Shown here one piece after another: positions 24,935 through 35,451 of a stretch of DNA of 64,000 nucleotides (the first letter of the stretch is position 1; every line of letters starts with the position of its first letter). The stretch is from Trichoderma breve (Eukaryota > Ascomycota > Sordariomycetes > Hypocreales > Hypocreaceae). The DNA lies in contig NC_079232.1 of the NCBI RefSeq assembly GCF_028502605.1, forward strand, positions 5,580,001 to 5,644,000, written 5' to 3'. The notes under the pieces were generated by a model. It was not told the origin of the DNA, made no database searches, and saw nothing but the letters and a program-made list of their open reading frames with translations. Made by a program: the position numbers and the translations under genes.

Positions 24935-24970
24935 TTTTGCTAATTAATCCAATTTTGCTAATTAATCCAA
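24935..24970. repeat. perfect 18-bp tandem duplication
   Basis: TTTTGCTAATTAATCCAA occurs twice head to tail at 24935-24952 and 24953-24970. The stop codon of the intradiol dioxygenase (TTA on this strand at 24962-24964) lies in the second copy. The repeat is a multiple of three, so the first copy presents the same Leu-Asp-stop sequence downstream. Confidence 0.95.
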
Positions 24971-26526
24971 ATCAGGCACCGGCAAGTGGTCGATGAGCTT
25001 CGTCTTCAGTCCCAGCCTCTCCATGGCTTCCATGGCGTTCTTGTCTCGCAGCTTCTCAGTCTCCTCTGTGCTCGCCAGCACAAACTTGTGCCTAAGAAGT
25101 AAGGCTCCCACGGGGACGCCGTACTTGGCCGCCGTCTCCTCATCAACCTTGCCCAAATCTATGATGAGACTCGATTTGACGCCAAAGACGACGTCGGATG
25201 TCTCATACTTGTCTCCGCGGATAAAGAGCGTCCTGTAATAACACGGCACGATATCAGTTCAGCTCTCGGTCAAAGTCCAGCCACTCACGTCTTGCTGCTA
25301 TTCTTATGCGTTATGCTTAGATGGTGGGCAGGGGGGAGGGGAGCTAGGGACAAGGGTAGGCTTGAGATGTGAACCCGGGGCGCGGATTCAAATTCAAGTA
25401 CAGGTACAAGGACATGTATCCGGAGGGGGTGGGAGTACGAGTAATACGTACGTGATGAGAGGATCCAGTCCTTGCTTCTCAAACATGAAATGCATGTGAG
25501 ATGGCCTCCAGCAGTGGCGGTTGAGCAGCTGCAGCAGCTTGCCCACCGGACCATCATCCGGGATGGGGTAACTGACGGGCTTGATGGCCTTGAACCAGAA
25601 GCCGCCGTCCACGTCGCTCGTCATGACGCACCGCTCGCTCGGCGACTCTCGACTTGCGTACTGCACGTCGTAGTGGCCTGAGGAATCCGTCTCCCAGATG
25701 TCCACCTTGACGCCAGAGATTGGCCGACCAGACGAGTCGGAGACGGTGCATAATGCGAGCATGGGCTCACCCGCAGCGTCAGTGCTCATGGACGAGCCTA
25801 TGGGGAGGTGCGGCGCATCACCGGTGTGGAAAGGTCCGAGTACGGAGCCTTCCGTGCAATTTGGTGGCTTGGGATGGTCGATGGAGTCGACCAGCATCGA
25901 GAGGCCAAGGATATCGGAGAGAAGGATGAATTCCTGCCCGGAGATGTCAGTCGGGCAAGCCACAACTTGAGAAAAAAGAAAGACACGCTTATGAGACCCA
26001 ATTACGCGTCACTCAAAGCAACGTGATAAGACTACTATTGTCATGGACCTGGTACATGGTATTTTGGGGGCCAAGAGCGGCTCAGAGCCAAGGGTGGCAG
26101 CGGAATGTAAGAGAAAGGCTCCCCGAAAGCAGGGAGAGAGAGTTTAGAATGGAAAAAGGAAACGAAACAAGACCAGGCTATCGAGGTGCGGCAACCAGAA
26201 TAGATGCCGGCTGGCTCCGCGGCTAGCCGACCAGAGACGAAGGATGCACTTGTTTTAATTATATCAAATGAAAGAAAGAGATAACACACCTGACGGACAT
26301 CGGTGCACATCTGGCCAGTCTTGGTGAGGAACTCAATGGTGGCCATCCACTCATGCGTGCTGAGGCGTGTTTCCCGTGCAAAGTCGTGAACATGGGTCAC
26401 CAGCCGCTCCATGAGGTAGTTGAGCCGTGCATTGCTGCTCTGCGAATTGATTCGCACCACGTTCTCGGTGATATTATCGATGGTGAGGTCGAGTAGCGGA
26501 GGGGTGTGGCTAGTTGTGGATGCCAT
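24962..26526 (-). CDS. Intradiol ring-cleavage dioxygenase (catechol/hydroxyquinol 1,2-dioxygenase type)
   Basis: Non-haem Fe(III) enzyme that opens catechol or hydroxyquinol rings between the two hydroxyls, feeding the beta-ketoadipate or related pathways. Exons 26526-26290, 25933-25452 and 25232-24962 give 329 residues. An N-terminal dimerisation segment (about 1-105, ENVVRINSQSSNARLNYLME) precedes the catalytic barrel. Predicted iron ligands are Tyr167 (SSGHYDVQY), Tyr201 (VSYPIPDDGPVG), His225 and His227 in RPSHMHF; the nearby Arg222 is also conserved. No signal peptide is seen, so a cytosolic ring-cleavage enzyme fits better than the secreted fungal group. The joined TTLFIRGDKYETSD is typical. 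Intron 1 (25934-26289) is long at 356 bp, intron 2 is 219 bp. A TATTTAAA box lies about 230 bp upstream. Catechol versus hydroxyquinol preference cannot be decided here. Confidence 0.9.
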
Positions 26527-28295
26527 GACCGAGTTGGTTGTTGGGTGAATTGATTGAGATGGGGGGACGATTGCAAGTTGAAACCGGGGAAGATGCTAGA
26601 GTTACGAGGAGTGTGGTATTGCCGTCTTGTTGTCTCTCTCGTGCATGTACAGAGCACAGTATAAGCCGTATTTCACTGGTCTCTACGACAAATGGTGTGA
26701 TGGTGATGGTGCCCAAGGTGATTGCAGCTCCAGTCCGTCGTCCCTCAGCGCTGTTTAAATAACTCTGGAATTACTCGCGTGTTTCCCATCCCCAGACGTC
26801 CCGTACGTAGTTGCCGGCCTCGTCAACAGAGTTCTTAATAAGAGTTTCCTTACTCGTAAGCATTAGCCCAGAATTAAATAATAATGCTCACCACCAGCCA
26901 GAGGCAAATGGCCAGAGACCCCAAAAGCCAAAAGCCAAAAGCCCGCTGGTTTGTCAGTTCGGCGTCAGCAGCCCAACCCCCACTAATACAACCTCGCCTT
27001 CTCCTCACTGCCGTCCTCTGATCTCGCGGCCGAGGCTCCAGGCTCAGCATCGCCCCATCTGGGGTATCAGTCCGCTAGCAAGGAGATCGGGGTCCGGCAA
27101 AAGGAGGAAGGAAAAAAAGAAGATCTCTCATCAGGGGTGTGTGGACCGAGAAGGATTGCCGCTACGACTGATGGGGTCTGAATTCGTGCAGCTCGCATAT
27201 GCCATGGGTTGCTGCGCGGCGCTGCACTTTCCAAGCAGGAATCACATATTTTTCTTTCTTTTTCTTTCTTCCTCTCGCATGTCTCGCCTTTTGATTTGCC
27301 TTTGCCCATGCATCCCTGCCTGTCTCGCGACTTCGGGGCCACACCAGCTGGAGAAATCGCGTCGAAGGGGGGAGGAAATCTGGATTAAGCTCGTGAGTCG
27401 AATCGCCGCTCTCTACCAAAAAAAGAGCTTTGATGACGGCCTCACTTTGCCATGGCTAGTACCTGCTGTAGCCCAGCATTAGTACGACCAGATACCCGTA
27501 ATTGGAATCTCCCTTTCCCACCGAGTGGGCTCTTGACAGTAGCTCCCGGCAGATCGCCTGCTCCCAAGTTTTCCGCTACCGCTTCGTGCCATGGGCCCCC
27601 CTGTCCGTGTGGCTGCAGCGCACGAGCGTGATAGAAAGCTTCCCGGTTCCAAATCACATCGAGCCCACCCAAAAGTGAGGCGGACAGGTTCGCAAATCGG
27701 CGAATGAGACGCGTGCTTTCTCTCAGTTGTGGTGGGGAATCTGTGTTCATTCCCATGCGCCTTTGCAGTCACCGAGATGGGACCATGCATCAAGAGAGCC
27801 TGTCTTTGGAAAAGAGGCGTTTGGAGGCTTGAAACCTCTCTTCTGATGGGCTCCAAAAGAGATGAGAGACACAGGCCAAGAGAGAGGTAATAAACAAGGA
27901 AAATCATGTGAGCGGCCAGCGGCATAGAGGCGGTATGTACTGCGTAAAGTGGTTTGAGGTGAGAAGAAAGGCGGATGACGGACAGATTGGCACTCCCCAG
28001 AATTGTCGTCTCTGTTTCTGAATACGGATTCTCTTTCTCTCTCTCTCTTCTCTCTGTGCATGTATCTCACCATCTCTTTCGAGACACACGTATAAAGAGT
28101 CGGTTTCCTCGTACAACAATACTGAGCAAAAGCCTCCATATTCAGCAGAACAGATCTTCGCTGTCTCTGTTCACCTTGTTATCAGCAGCATCAGTACAAG
28201 TCCGACCTTTGTACCTACCTGTATCTTTCCAGTCATACAGCCCTCTTCTCTTCTGCCCTTTTGCATTATATCTTTTTTTTTTTTTCAATTAAACG
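26527..28295. other. intergenic region, dioxygenase to HET gene
   Basis: This 1769-bp region lies between divergent starts. It contains a TTTAAATA element at 26754-26761 serving the dioxygenase side and a TATAAA at 28091-28096 serving the HET gene. CT-rich tracts occur at 28027-28055 and a T-run ends just before the HET start. No gene is recognised. Confidence 0.5.
28091..28096 (+). promoter_or_regulatory. TATA box of the HET-domain gene
   Basis: TATAAA lies 205 bp before the ATG at 28296 and is followed by a long pyrimidine-rich leader, the arrangement also seen upstream of several other genes in this window. Functional use is inferred. Confidence 0.45.
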
Positions 28296-30692
28296 ATGCG
28301 GATAAAGATAAACAGCCTGCTTGTCGATCCTCTGGAAGACAACATGTCTCCAGATCGTCCTCGAGATCGTCCTCTAGCATTTTATGCACCTCGAGTTACC
28401 GGCAATAGCAAGCTACTTGCCGAATTCGAGCACACATGTCGTGTCTGCAACAACTTCAAACACTGCGAAGACTTTGAACGAGTACACGCGTTAGAGGCCC
28501 GTCGTACTCCGCGAACTCGAATCCGCGGTGACCCTGAATTCTACATCATCGAGATTTTCACGAATCACCTTCTCCGTGATGGCAAGGATGGTGATGACGG
28601 CCTGGGTGGCAAGATAATCGATGATGCCGACAGGCTCCGTGATTGCCCGTACTGCCGATTACTATTCGATTCTCTCAATCATTTCTTCAAAGATAGCACC
28701 GTGAACTGGAGAGAGGATGCCCGAGAGAATCCCACCCTCATTGTCCAAGTCAAGGTTCGGCCTGGTCAGCCCCTGATTCTGAACTGCGCCACGGCCTTCA
28801 TTGTTCACCACGAATTCACTCTTATTCGAGCCGATCTTGAAGTCTTCATTATGGATCGGCGTTCCTTGACCGATTCTGACTTTCCTCGCGCGGAGCTGAC
28901 AACCCCGGAAGATGATGACTCGCATAGGCACCGTGCAAGTGAAGGCTTTTTTCGATACTGGTTCCGAGGCTGCTCTCGTTATAAGGACGCTACCGATCAA
29001 TGCTATAACACCCCTAACCGATTGTTGTATATTGACTACGACAACGATGAAGTCGTATTGTGGGAATGTCTCTCCAACCCGACCGGGTTTCCAGACGTCC
29101 CGGATCCGATAGAGTACGCGACATTGAGCCATACTTGGCTCAACACTGACCCAGAGGCTCCTAAGCTCCTCACCTCCAATATGGACGAGTGGAAAGAGGG
29201 TCAGACGATTTCCGGCTTGCCAGCAGCCATTAGAGACGCTGCCAGAGTTGCCCACCTCAATGATATTCATTTCCTCTTCATAGACTCCATGTGCATCATC
29301 CAGGATAGCCATGAGGATCTGAGAGTGCAAAATCCCATGATAAGCAACTACTTTCGGGATTCCATCCTGACCATTGTCGCGGCATCCGCTGTTACACCAA
29401 ATGACGGGTTTCTTCATCCTCCAAAGAAGGACTGGATCACCAAGAAGCTTCAATTTGTAGCTCCAAGCGGCGCCGAAGCTACCCTGACACTGCGCAGGAA
29501 GTATTCCCGCCCAGAGACTTCCTTCGATACCCTCGACAAGGCGTCACATATTGTCACTGTTGCTCCCGGATCGTTTCGACGAACCGGCCCGCTCTATGGG
29601 CGACATTGGTGCCTTACCGAAGGCCTCTTGGGCACTCGTGTGATTCACTTCACTTCGGGAGGCATCATGTGCCAGTGCAGACGCCATGACTGTACTCGCG
29701 AAGGAGTGAAGGAATATGACAGATCTGATTGGTCTCGAGGGATGCCCGAGCGATACGGGGCACGCGATGCGTCGGAACTGTGGTTTCATGCTGTCGAGTT
29801 CCATACCTCGTGCAAAAAGCTCCGCGGAGAAGATAGGCTCGCAAAGTTATCTACCTTGGCCTCCATGTCCGACATGGGCATTCAAGACCGGTATGTCGCA
29901 GGCCTTTGGTGGAAGAGCATGACCACGGGTCTGCTATGGGAAGTGAGCTTGCGCCGATCACAAACTAACACGAACGTGACCAAGATAACTCTGCCATTCA
30001 CCACACAAAAGGCGCCATCCTTTTCCTGGGCCTCTGTTGACGCTCCGGTTGTGTGGCGAGACAATTACTGGACTTCCAGGGCTGAGGCAAGAGTAGTTGG
30101 ATGTGGCAGCATCCCAAAGGATACCGATGACCCTTGTGGCAGCGTTAATGGTGCTTGGATTCGTATGGAAGGTTTCATGTTCAAATGTGAAATCAGCCAG
30201 ACGCTCGAGGGTGCTGGTGGAGATCGCTTCCAGTACGCCTACTTTCGTGGCAAGGACGATAACAGGGTCAAGGCATATCCGTTTGTTGGAGATGGTGCGC
30301 TTGTCACGGTCAAGGCCAAAGGTGCCTTGGACCGGCTGCGCAAAAGACATGTTTCCAAGATTTCACGGCGCTTGCGCAAAAAGGGGCTTCTGAAAGAAGG
30401 AGAAATCAATCCTCTCCATACGCGTGCATTCTTGACGCGGAACCATGACGAGTTCAAGCCGAATAGGCTGGGACGCAAGACGACTAGGGGAGTGGCGTTT
30501 ATACTCTGCATCAGACAAAGAGGAGATTATGACGAGGATCGTGAAGGAATCGTGTTCGATAGGTGGGATGGGTTGGTGTTGACCCGGTCAATGAGGTATC
30601 CTGGAGCCTTTGAGCGGATCGGTTGCATTAGAGATGTGCCGAGCACGTTACTTGATTTGAAGGATCAGTTTTATGGCGCCACAATAGTGTAG
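28296..30692 (+). CDS. HET-domain protein (heterokaryon-incompatibility type)
   Basis: Single-exon gene of 798 residues. The HET domain lies at about residues 265-430: IEYATLSHTWLNTDPEAPKL, SGLPAAIRDAARVAHLNDI, FLFIDSMCIIQDSHEDL and FRDSILTIVAASAVTPNDGF are the expected order of HET blocks. In characterised fungi this domain triggers cell death after non-self recognition during hyphal fusion. Upstream of it is a Cys-containing N-terminal region (HTCRVCNNFKHCEDF and DCPYCRLLFDSLNHF). These look like two paired-Cys modules, often found before HET domains. No NACHT, WD40 or ankyrin region is seen, so the partner or sensor is unknown. The ATG at 28296 gives MRIKINSLLVDPLED; a second ATG 16 codons later (28344) is possible. 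Confidence 0.9.
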   Translation: MRIKINSLLVDPLEDNMSPDRPRDRPLAFYAPRVTGNSKLLAEFEHTCRVCNNFKHCEDFERVHALEARRTPRTRIRGDPEFYIIEIFTNHLLRDGKDGDDGLGGKIIDDADRLRDCPYCRLLFDSLNHFFKDSTVNWREDARENPTLIVQVKVRPGQPLILNCATAFIVHHEFTLIRADLEVFIMDRRSLTDSDFPRAELTTPEDDDSHRHRASEGFFRYWFRGCSRYKDATDQCYNTPNRLLYIDYDNDEVVLWECLSNPTGFPDVPDPIEYATLSHTWLNTDPEAPKLLTSNMDEWKEGQTISGLPAAIRDAARVAHLNDIHFLFIDSMCIIQDSHEDLRVQNPMISNYFRDSILTIVAASAVTPNDGFLHPPKKDWITKKLQFVAPSGAEATLTLRRKYSRPETSFDTLDKASHIVTVAPGSFRRTGPLYGRHWCLTEGLLGTRVIHFTSGGIMCQCRRHDCTREGVKEYDRSDWSRGMPERYGARDASELWFHAVEFHTSCKKLRGEDRLAKLSTLASMSDMGIQDRYVAGLWWKSMTTGLLWEVSLRRSQTNTNVTKITLPFTTQKAPSFSWASVDAPVVWRDNYWTSRAEARVVGCGSIPKDTDDPCGSVNGAWIRMEGFMFKCEISQTLEGAGGDRFQYAYFRGKDDNRVKAYPFVGDGALVTVKAKGALDRLRKRHVSKISRRLRKKGLLKEGEINPLHTRAFLTRNHDEFKPNRLGRKTTRGVAFILCIRQRGDYDEDREGIVFDRWDGLVLTRSMRYPGAFERIGCIRDVPSTLLDLKDQFYGATIV

Positions 30693-32098
30693 AAGTGTCT
30701 AGGTGCAAAAGATAGGTCTCAGTTTTCCTAAGAGTTTGTTAGTGTCTTGGTTGGCCAGCTTTGAATGAAGAATTCATGTCAAGTCGGATTTTTTTTAGTG
30801 TATCTTGTCATTCTTTCGCTTCATTGGGAGTTGATTGGCCTGAGAGGTATAGTGACGGAAGGGAAAAGGAGGAAGGAATAGAAGGAAAGGAGCCAGAGAG
30901 AGAGACAGGGGCATCTGGGAACATGGAAGAGGTGCTGGGAGAATTGAATACGAAGAGCGAGCGAAGGGGAATGGGAGTGGAATATTTTTCATCTCCGTTC
31001 TGATTCATCTCTCTTTCATCTTTGGAAGCGCAGGAGGAGGTTGAAGGAAGAAGCAGAGAGAAAAGATCCAGGGGCCCCTTATTCTTCCGGAATGATGGAC
31101 AGTTCGTTTGTTTCTTTCTGCTTTCCGTCTTTGCTCTCCTCTTGCGGTTTCAATTTGCTCTTTTCATCCCCCATCTCTGAGAGAGAACGTGAGATGAGAG
31201 AGATGAGAGGGCGGGGGAAACGTGGGCCGGCTGTTGTCGCGGTGAGCAGTGGCCGGCTCGTCTTTTTCTCTGGCTTGCATCCCTCTTATCTTACGTTTTC
31301 TTTTGCCAATTTCCCTTTTGTTGCCAGTTTCCCTTTGCCGCCATGACAGGTCATGGGTTCTTTTCTTTTTCTTTTTATCCCTTGTCACTAATGTTTAATA
31401 CCCTCTTTTGGTTTAGATAGGTAGATAGTTTTGTCGAATTTGAGCGTCATCCCTGGACATTTGTTGCCTCTGTAGGCTGTAGGTGGCGTGGAATCTGAGT
31501 GTGAAGAGTGTCATATCCGAGCGGTGGATGATGATCTAGAGAAGAAATCGGAACGATCAGTACATTGACTTGATATTCATTTCAGGCATCGTCAATACTA
31601 CTCACTGGGTAGACGAAGAAGCCGATATATCGAATGAGGAGAGAAGAAGAGAGTAAAAGAGAAGGGGAAAAGAGGAGAAGAAGAGATGGAGATTGTTGGG
31701 GGCGAAGAATGTGAGAGGTTCCTTCCGATCGAGATGTTGCACGGCATTCTGCAAGACAACATGACGTCGTGTTCGCCCAATCGAGAAGGGACCTGGCCAT
31801 CGGTACATGAGAAGGAAGGAACAGTGATCGTAGACTTGCAGAGATTTCGATCAATTATTTTTCATTCAAAGTGTAGGTATTTACAGTGAGATATACCTAC
31901 AATGCTTTTGCGCAAATCACAAATCACATGCTGTCATGATACGCTATAAGTCATGAAGCAGAAGACACTTCTATTCTTTCATCTCATGTACATTTCTTCG
32001 TCATTTTATATACAACCATGCCTTTTTCTTATACCTGGCAGTTATATACTCTCCCCAAATACCAACATCATCTTATTTTTCATCTTCGGTTCCAAAGT
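30693..32098. other. 3' intergenic region, HET gene to GH128 gene
   Basis: This 1406-bp convergent gap has purine-rich (30850-30985, 31620-31700) and pyrimidine-rich stretches. It also has an inverted repeat with 9-bp arms TGTAGGTAT / ATACCTACA at 31872-31880 and 31893-31901 (12-base loop). No gene is recognised. Confidence 0.5.
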
Positions 32099-33050
32099 CT
32101 ACGAGTTCGATGTAGGAAGCACTCCAGTCAGGCCACCGCCGAGATACAGCGATCCAATGTCCGTCAGCCGTCCCGCATTGTTCAAAAACGTCGCATTGGG
32201 TCCGACATTGCTAACGTTGGACCGGAAGGCGCCGAAGTAGCTGTATCGCTCCAAATTGCTCAGGCCGTCCATGTAGCTGGCGCTGGTGTTGAAGAACTGC
32301 TGCGTCGCGGCCAGGGGCTGGTTGGCATAGGCGTATTCCGTCACCCAGAGCTTCTTACCGGGGAATCTATATCATTTTAATCATTTTAGTTTCATTTTCT
32401 CCCCATTACTGGTGTTTCAGAGCATCCGAGAAAACTTACGCTGCGGTGTAGTCGCTAATGTGGGCCTTCAACCCATCAAAGTTGTCATACCAATGCAACG
32501 ACACAAAGTCATACGGGCAATCCCTGCCGATGAGCTGAGTGCAGTTTCCAAAGAACTGATGAAGCCAATCAAGCCCTGAAGGTGCCCCAGTTGTGGCAGG
32601 AGCTCCTATCTTGATGCCACGTTGTTGTAAAGGAATGAAATTGGCGATCCAAGCAAGAGCAGCGTTGTGTGGTGTCACATCGCTGCCACCCCACGAAGAC
32701 GGAGCATCAGGCTCATTGAAGCTCATGACGTGAGTAATATTGGTACCACTGTTGATAAGATTGATAACACTGTCATGGAAAGCAAAGTCCTGCGAAGGGT
32801 TCGGTCCAACTCCCCACATCATGGGCACAAACTCGAATCTCGACTGAGGTATGGAGGCGTAGTCGGAGCTGGGCAGGTTGCCATAGTTGTAGTACCACGT
32901 CAGGTCGGAGCCCGTCTGCACCCAGATGGAGTTGTCTTGCAGGGTCGTCGAGTTGGGAATGAAGATGAGGCCGCGCTTTGCTGACGGAGCGGCGGCCGCG
33001 AGGAGAGGCGAGAGCAGCACGCCGGCGGTGGCGAGGAAGCGCATGGCCAT
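32099..33050 (-). CDS. Secreted GH128-type glycoside hydrolase (Asl1-like)
   Basis: Predicted cell-wall beta-1,3-glucan hydrolase with the Asl1-like TIM-barrel catalytic core. Exons 33050-32440 and 32366-32099 give 292 residues. The N-terminus MAMRFLATAGVLLSPLLAAA is a signal peptide, likely cleaved near residue 22; initiation at the second Met (33044) would also work. Candidate catalytic glutamates sit in HVMSFNEPDAPSSWGG (acid/base) and KKLWVTEYAYANQPLA (nucleophile). Other core blocks are FEFVPMMWG and DFVSLHWYDNFDG. Several N-glycosylation sequons (NSTT, NITH, NCTQ, NTSA) fit secretion. No binding module or GPI signal is seen. The 73-bp intron splits the gene before FPGKKLWVTEY. A TATATAAA box lies about 205 bp upstream (33253-33260, minus). 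Confidence 0.9.
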
Positions 33051-35451
33051 TGTTGCGAGAGACTCGAAGATCCTGATAGCAGGATAGAGAATGAATAGAG
33101 GGGAGGACTAAAGAAAATCAGATTACGAATGTAAGTAACGGTATAAGTGAAGGAGAAGAAGGCTCTACTGACTCGAGAGTAAGAAACCTCAGATGATGTA
33201 GTCTCCCTGTGTCCTCTCTGCCCTGGGCATTCTAACCGTCTCCATGTCCAGGTTTATATACTCGAAATGTCATCGAGTACTATTGAGATTGCTGACCAAG
33301 AAGAACAAGAATAGCCCTAGTTGTCTTTGCTGAACCCAGTCCCAATCCCCTGTCCATCTTGCGTGGACTCCTTCCGGGTTCATGAGCAAGTGAGCATGCC
33401 ATCGTGCCAGGGGCTCTCTGTGGCCATAGCAAAAGAATTCGAAACTTCTCAACAAACTCCTATGTCAACGCGAACTAACCAACAGCTTACCCGCAGACCC
33501 CCGTTCATGGGACACGGCACATCTCGCACTATCGGACCGAGCAATCGGGAATTGACTCCTCTCTCATCCTAATATAATACGACTACTCAATACGCCTTTC
33601 TCTCTCTTTCCCGCCTCTGCTTCTTCTTGTTTTTGAAGTATGGCGCCCGAGACTCCCCGAGAGAGTTCGTGTGTCTCCCGCATCGTGATCTGCTTCTCAC
33701 GATGGAGGGGTTTTTAGGGCCGAAAGAAAAAGGAGAGGACGGAAGACAAAATAGAAACCAACTGTGCATATGGATTCGGCCCTTAACCGCGCAATTAGAC
33801 CCGATGGGCCTCACCAGCGTGTTTTCAAGCTTCCTGCTCAAGGTTAGCATGGCTTCAATGACACGACCGGGGTATGAACGACCCATGTGGGTGTGATGGG
33901 TGTACTGTTATGATCCGTTGGATCTCACTCCGGACCTAACAGCGACCAAGGAGAGGAATGAATGATATGATGCTCGACGCATAACAAAATTACAGCAAAT
34001 AACCACGATGCCTCCTATTCATGACATTCCATCCAATAATACTAGGGTACCAACACACGCGGAACACGACACCGCCAAATGAATGCTACTCTTACTCTAC
34101 CCCGTTACCTACTTGATCCTGCTCGGTTCGATCCACGGCGCAATAACGCACTACCGGCTGCCTCCCCCGCATTCTCCGGCACATGTACCTTGGCCAAAGC
34201 CGCAAGACGAGCCCGGGGTGCGTCAAAAAGATGCACCTCGCTCCTCTTTTTAGGGTCTTTTAGGGTCTATTTCAACACACGTTGTGCATCTGTTGGAGCG
34301 CTTCTTTTGCCTTTGATCGGGGAGATGCAAAACACGGAATCGCAAGACAAGCTTATGAGCGGCCGGCCCGATGCTAGAGAAAAGGAAAAAAAGAACGAGG
34401 CCAGGGCGGGTAGTATTAGTGCTTTGGTTTGGACCGGGTAAGCACGCAACCTTACTTGAAACATGAATTTCTCTAAAAGGGTTCTACGGAGGTTCCCTGC
34501 CAAGCTCATTCCATCTTAGGTAGTTGCATGGTCAGGCTTTTTTCTCTTCTCTCTCTCTTTTTCTTTTTGCATTTTCAACTTAGAAATACAGTAGGGCCAC
34601 CCAAGGAAATGAGCATAAGAAATAAGAACAAGAGACAAAGGAAAAGAGCGAGGAAAAGATGGAAGAATATAATCGCGTCCAGAATTTGTTCATAAAAATA
34701 ACCATTTGTCAAAAAGGCGTAAATAGCCAAAAAGCAGAGAAAGGAAAGTGATGATGGTGAATCAAAGTACAAGAATGAGACAATCGACGAATGAGAAGAA
34801 GAAAACAAGAAAGAGAAAAAAGGAAAACAAGACAGAAAAAAAGAGAAGGAAAAAAAGACCACCTGGAACCGCATGACTGGGAGCATCATTTTCAAGTCTA
34901 TCCAAGATTGCATGCTCTACATATCCCGGAGCCCAAAAACCAAGACAAGACAAGGTAAGGTAAGTAGTGGTAGTAGTAGTCGTAACTATCGGCCTCTAAT
35001 GGCCGACTCGATCTCTCCTGCGAGATCCTATGTACATACATGAGAAAAAATAATTTGAGCAAGCAGGCAGCAGTAATAAAATGCTTTCTAGAGGTGCTCG
35101 CTCTTTCAAACAGGTACTCCCTTTCAAGCAGCCAAGACAACGATAAAAGGTTCAGCCCTTCTTATATAAACGCCCTTTACACGCATCGCATCGCATCCAT
35201 CGCCGTAACAGAGTCAACCCGCCCGCTCCTTTTCTGCCACACATTGACGAATTGCTCTCCAAAATATCGACGGCAGCTGGCACACATATACACACTTGGC
35301 TGCTGCTGTGATATACACGCGCATCAGGTTGACCATCAATCTCCCTCGTGAGATTCGCGCGATCAATTATAACTAGACAAATCAAATTCAACAATAAAAG
35401 AAAAAATGTTGCGTCACTGTAGGTAAATGAGACAGCCAGGATGGAGCTTAT
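33051..35451. other. intergenic region, GH128 gene to FLC-like gene
   Basis: This 2401-bp region starts with the GH128 promoter and ends with the 3' flank of the FLC-like gene. A 10-bp tandem, TTTTAGGGTC twice, lies near 34247-34267. A long A/G-rich stretch spans 34610-34860. Frames of 80-120 codons are present but show no domain or splicing support. Confidence 0.5.

Noticed and set aside
34120..34140. GGTTCGATCC, a tRNA B-box-like word
   Set aside because: No A box at the required distance upstream and no cloverleaf can be drawn. The similar word near 58443 was rejected for the same reason.
34247..34267. Two TTTTAGGGTC units resembling telomere repeat
   Set aside because: Only two copies, not TTAGGG arrays; more likely chance local duplication.
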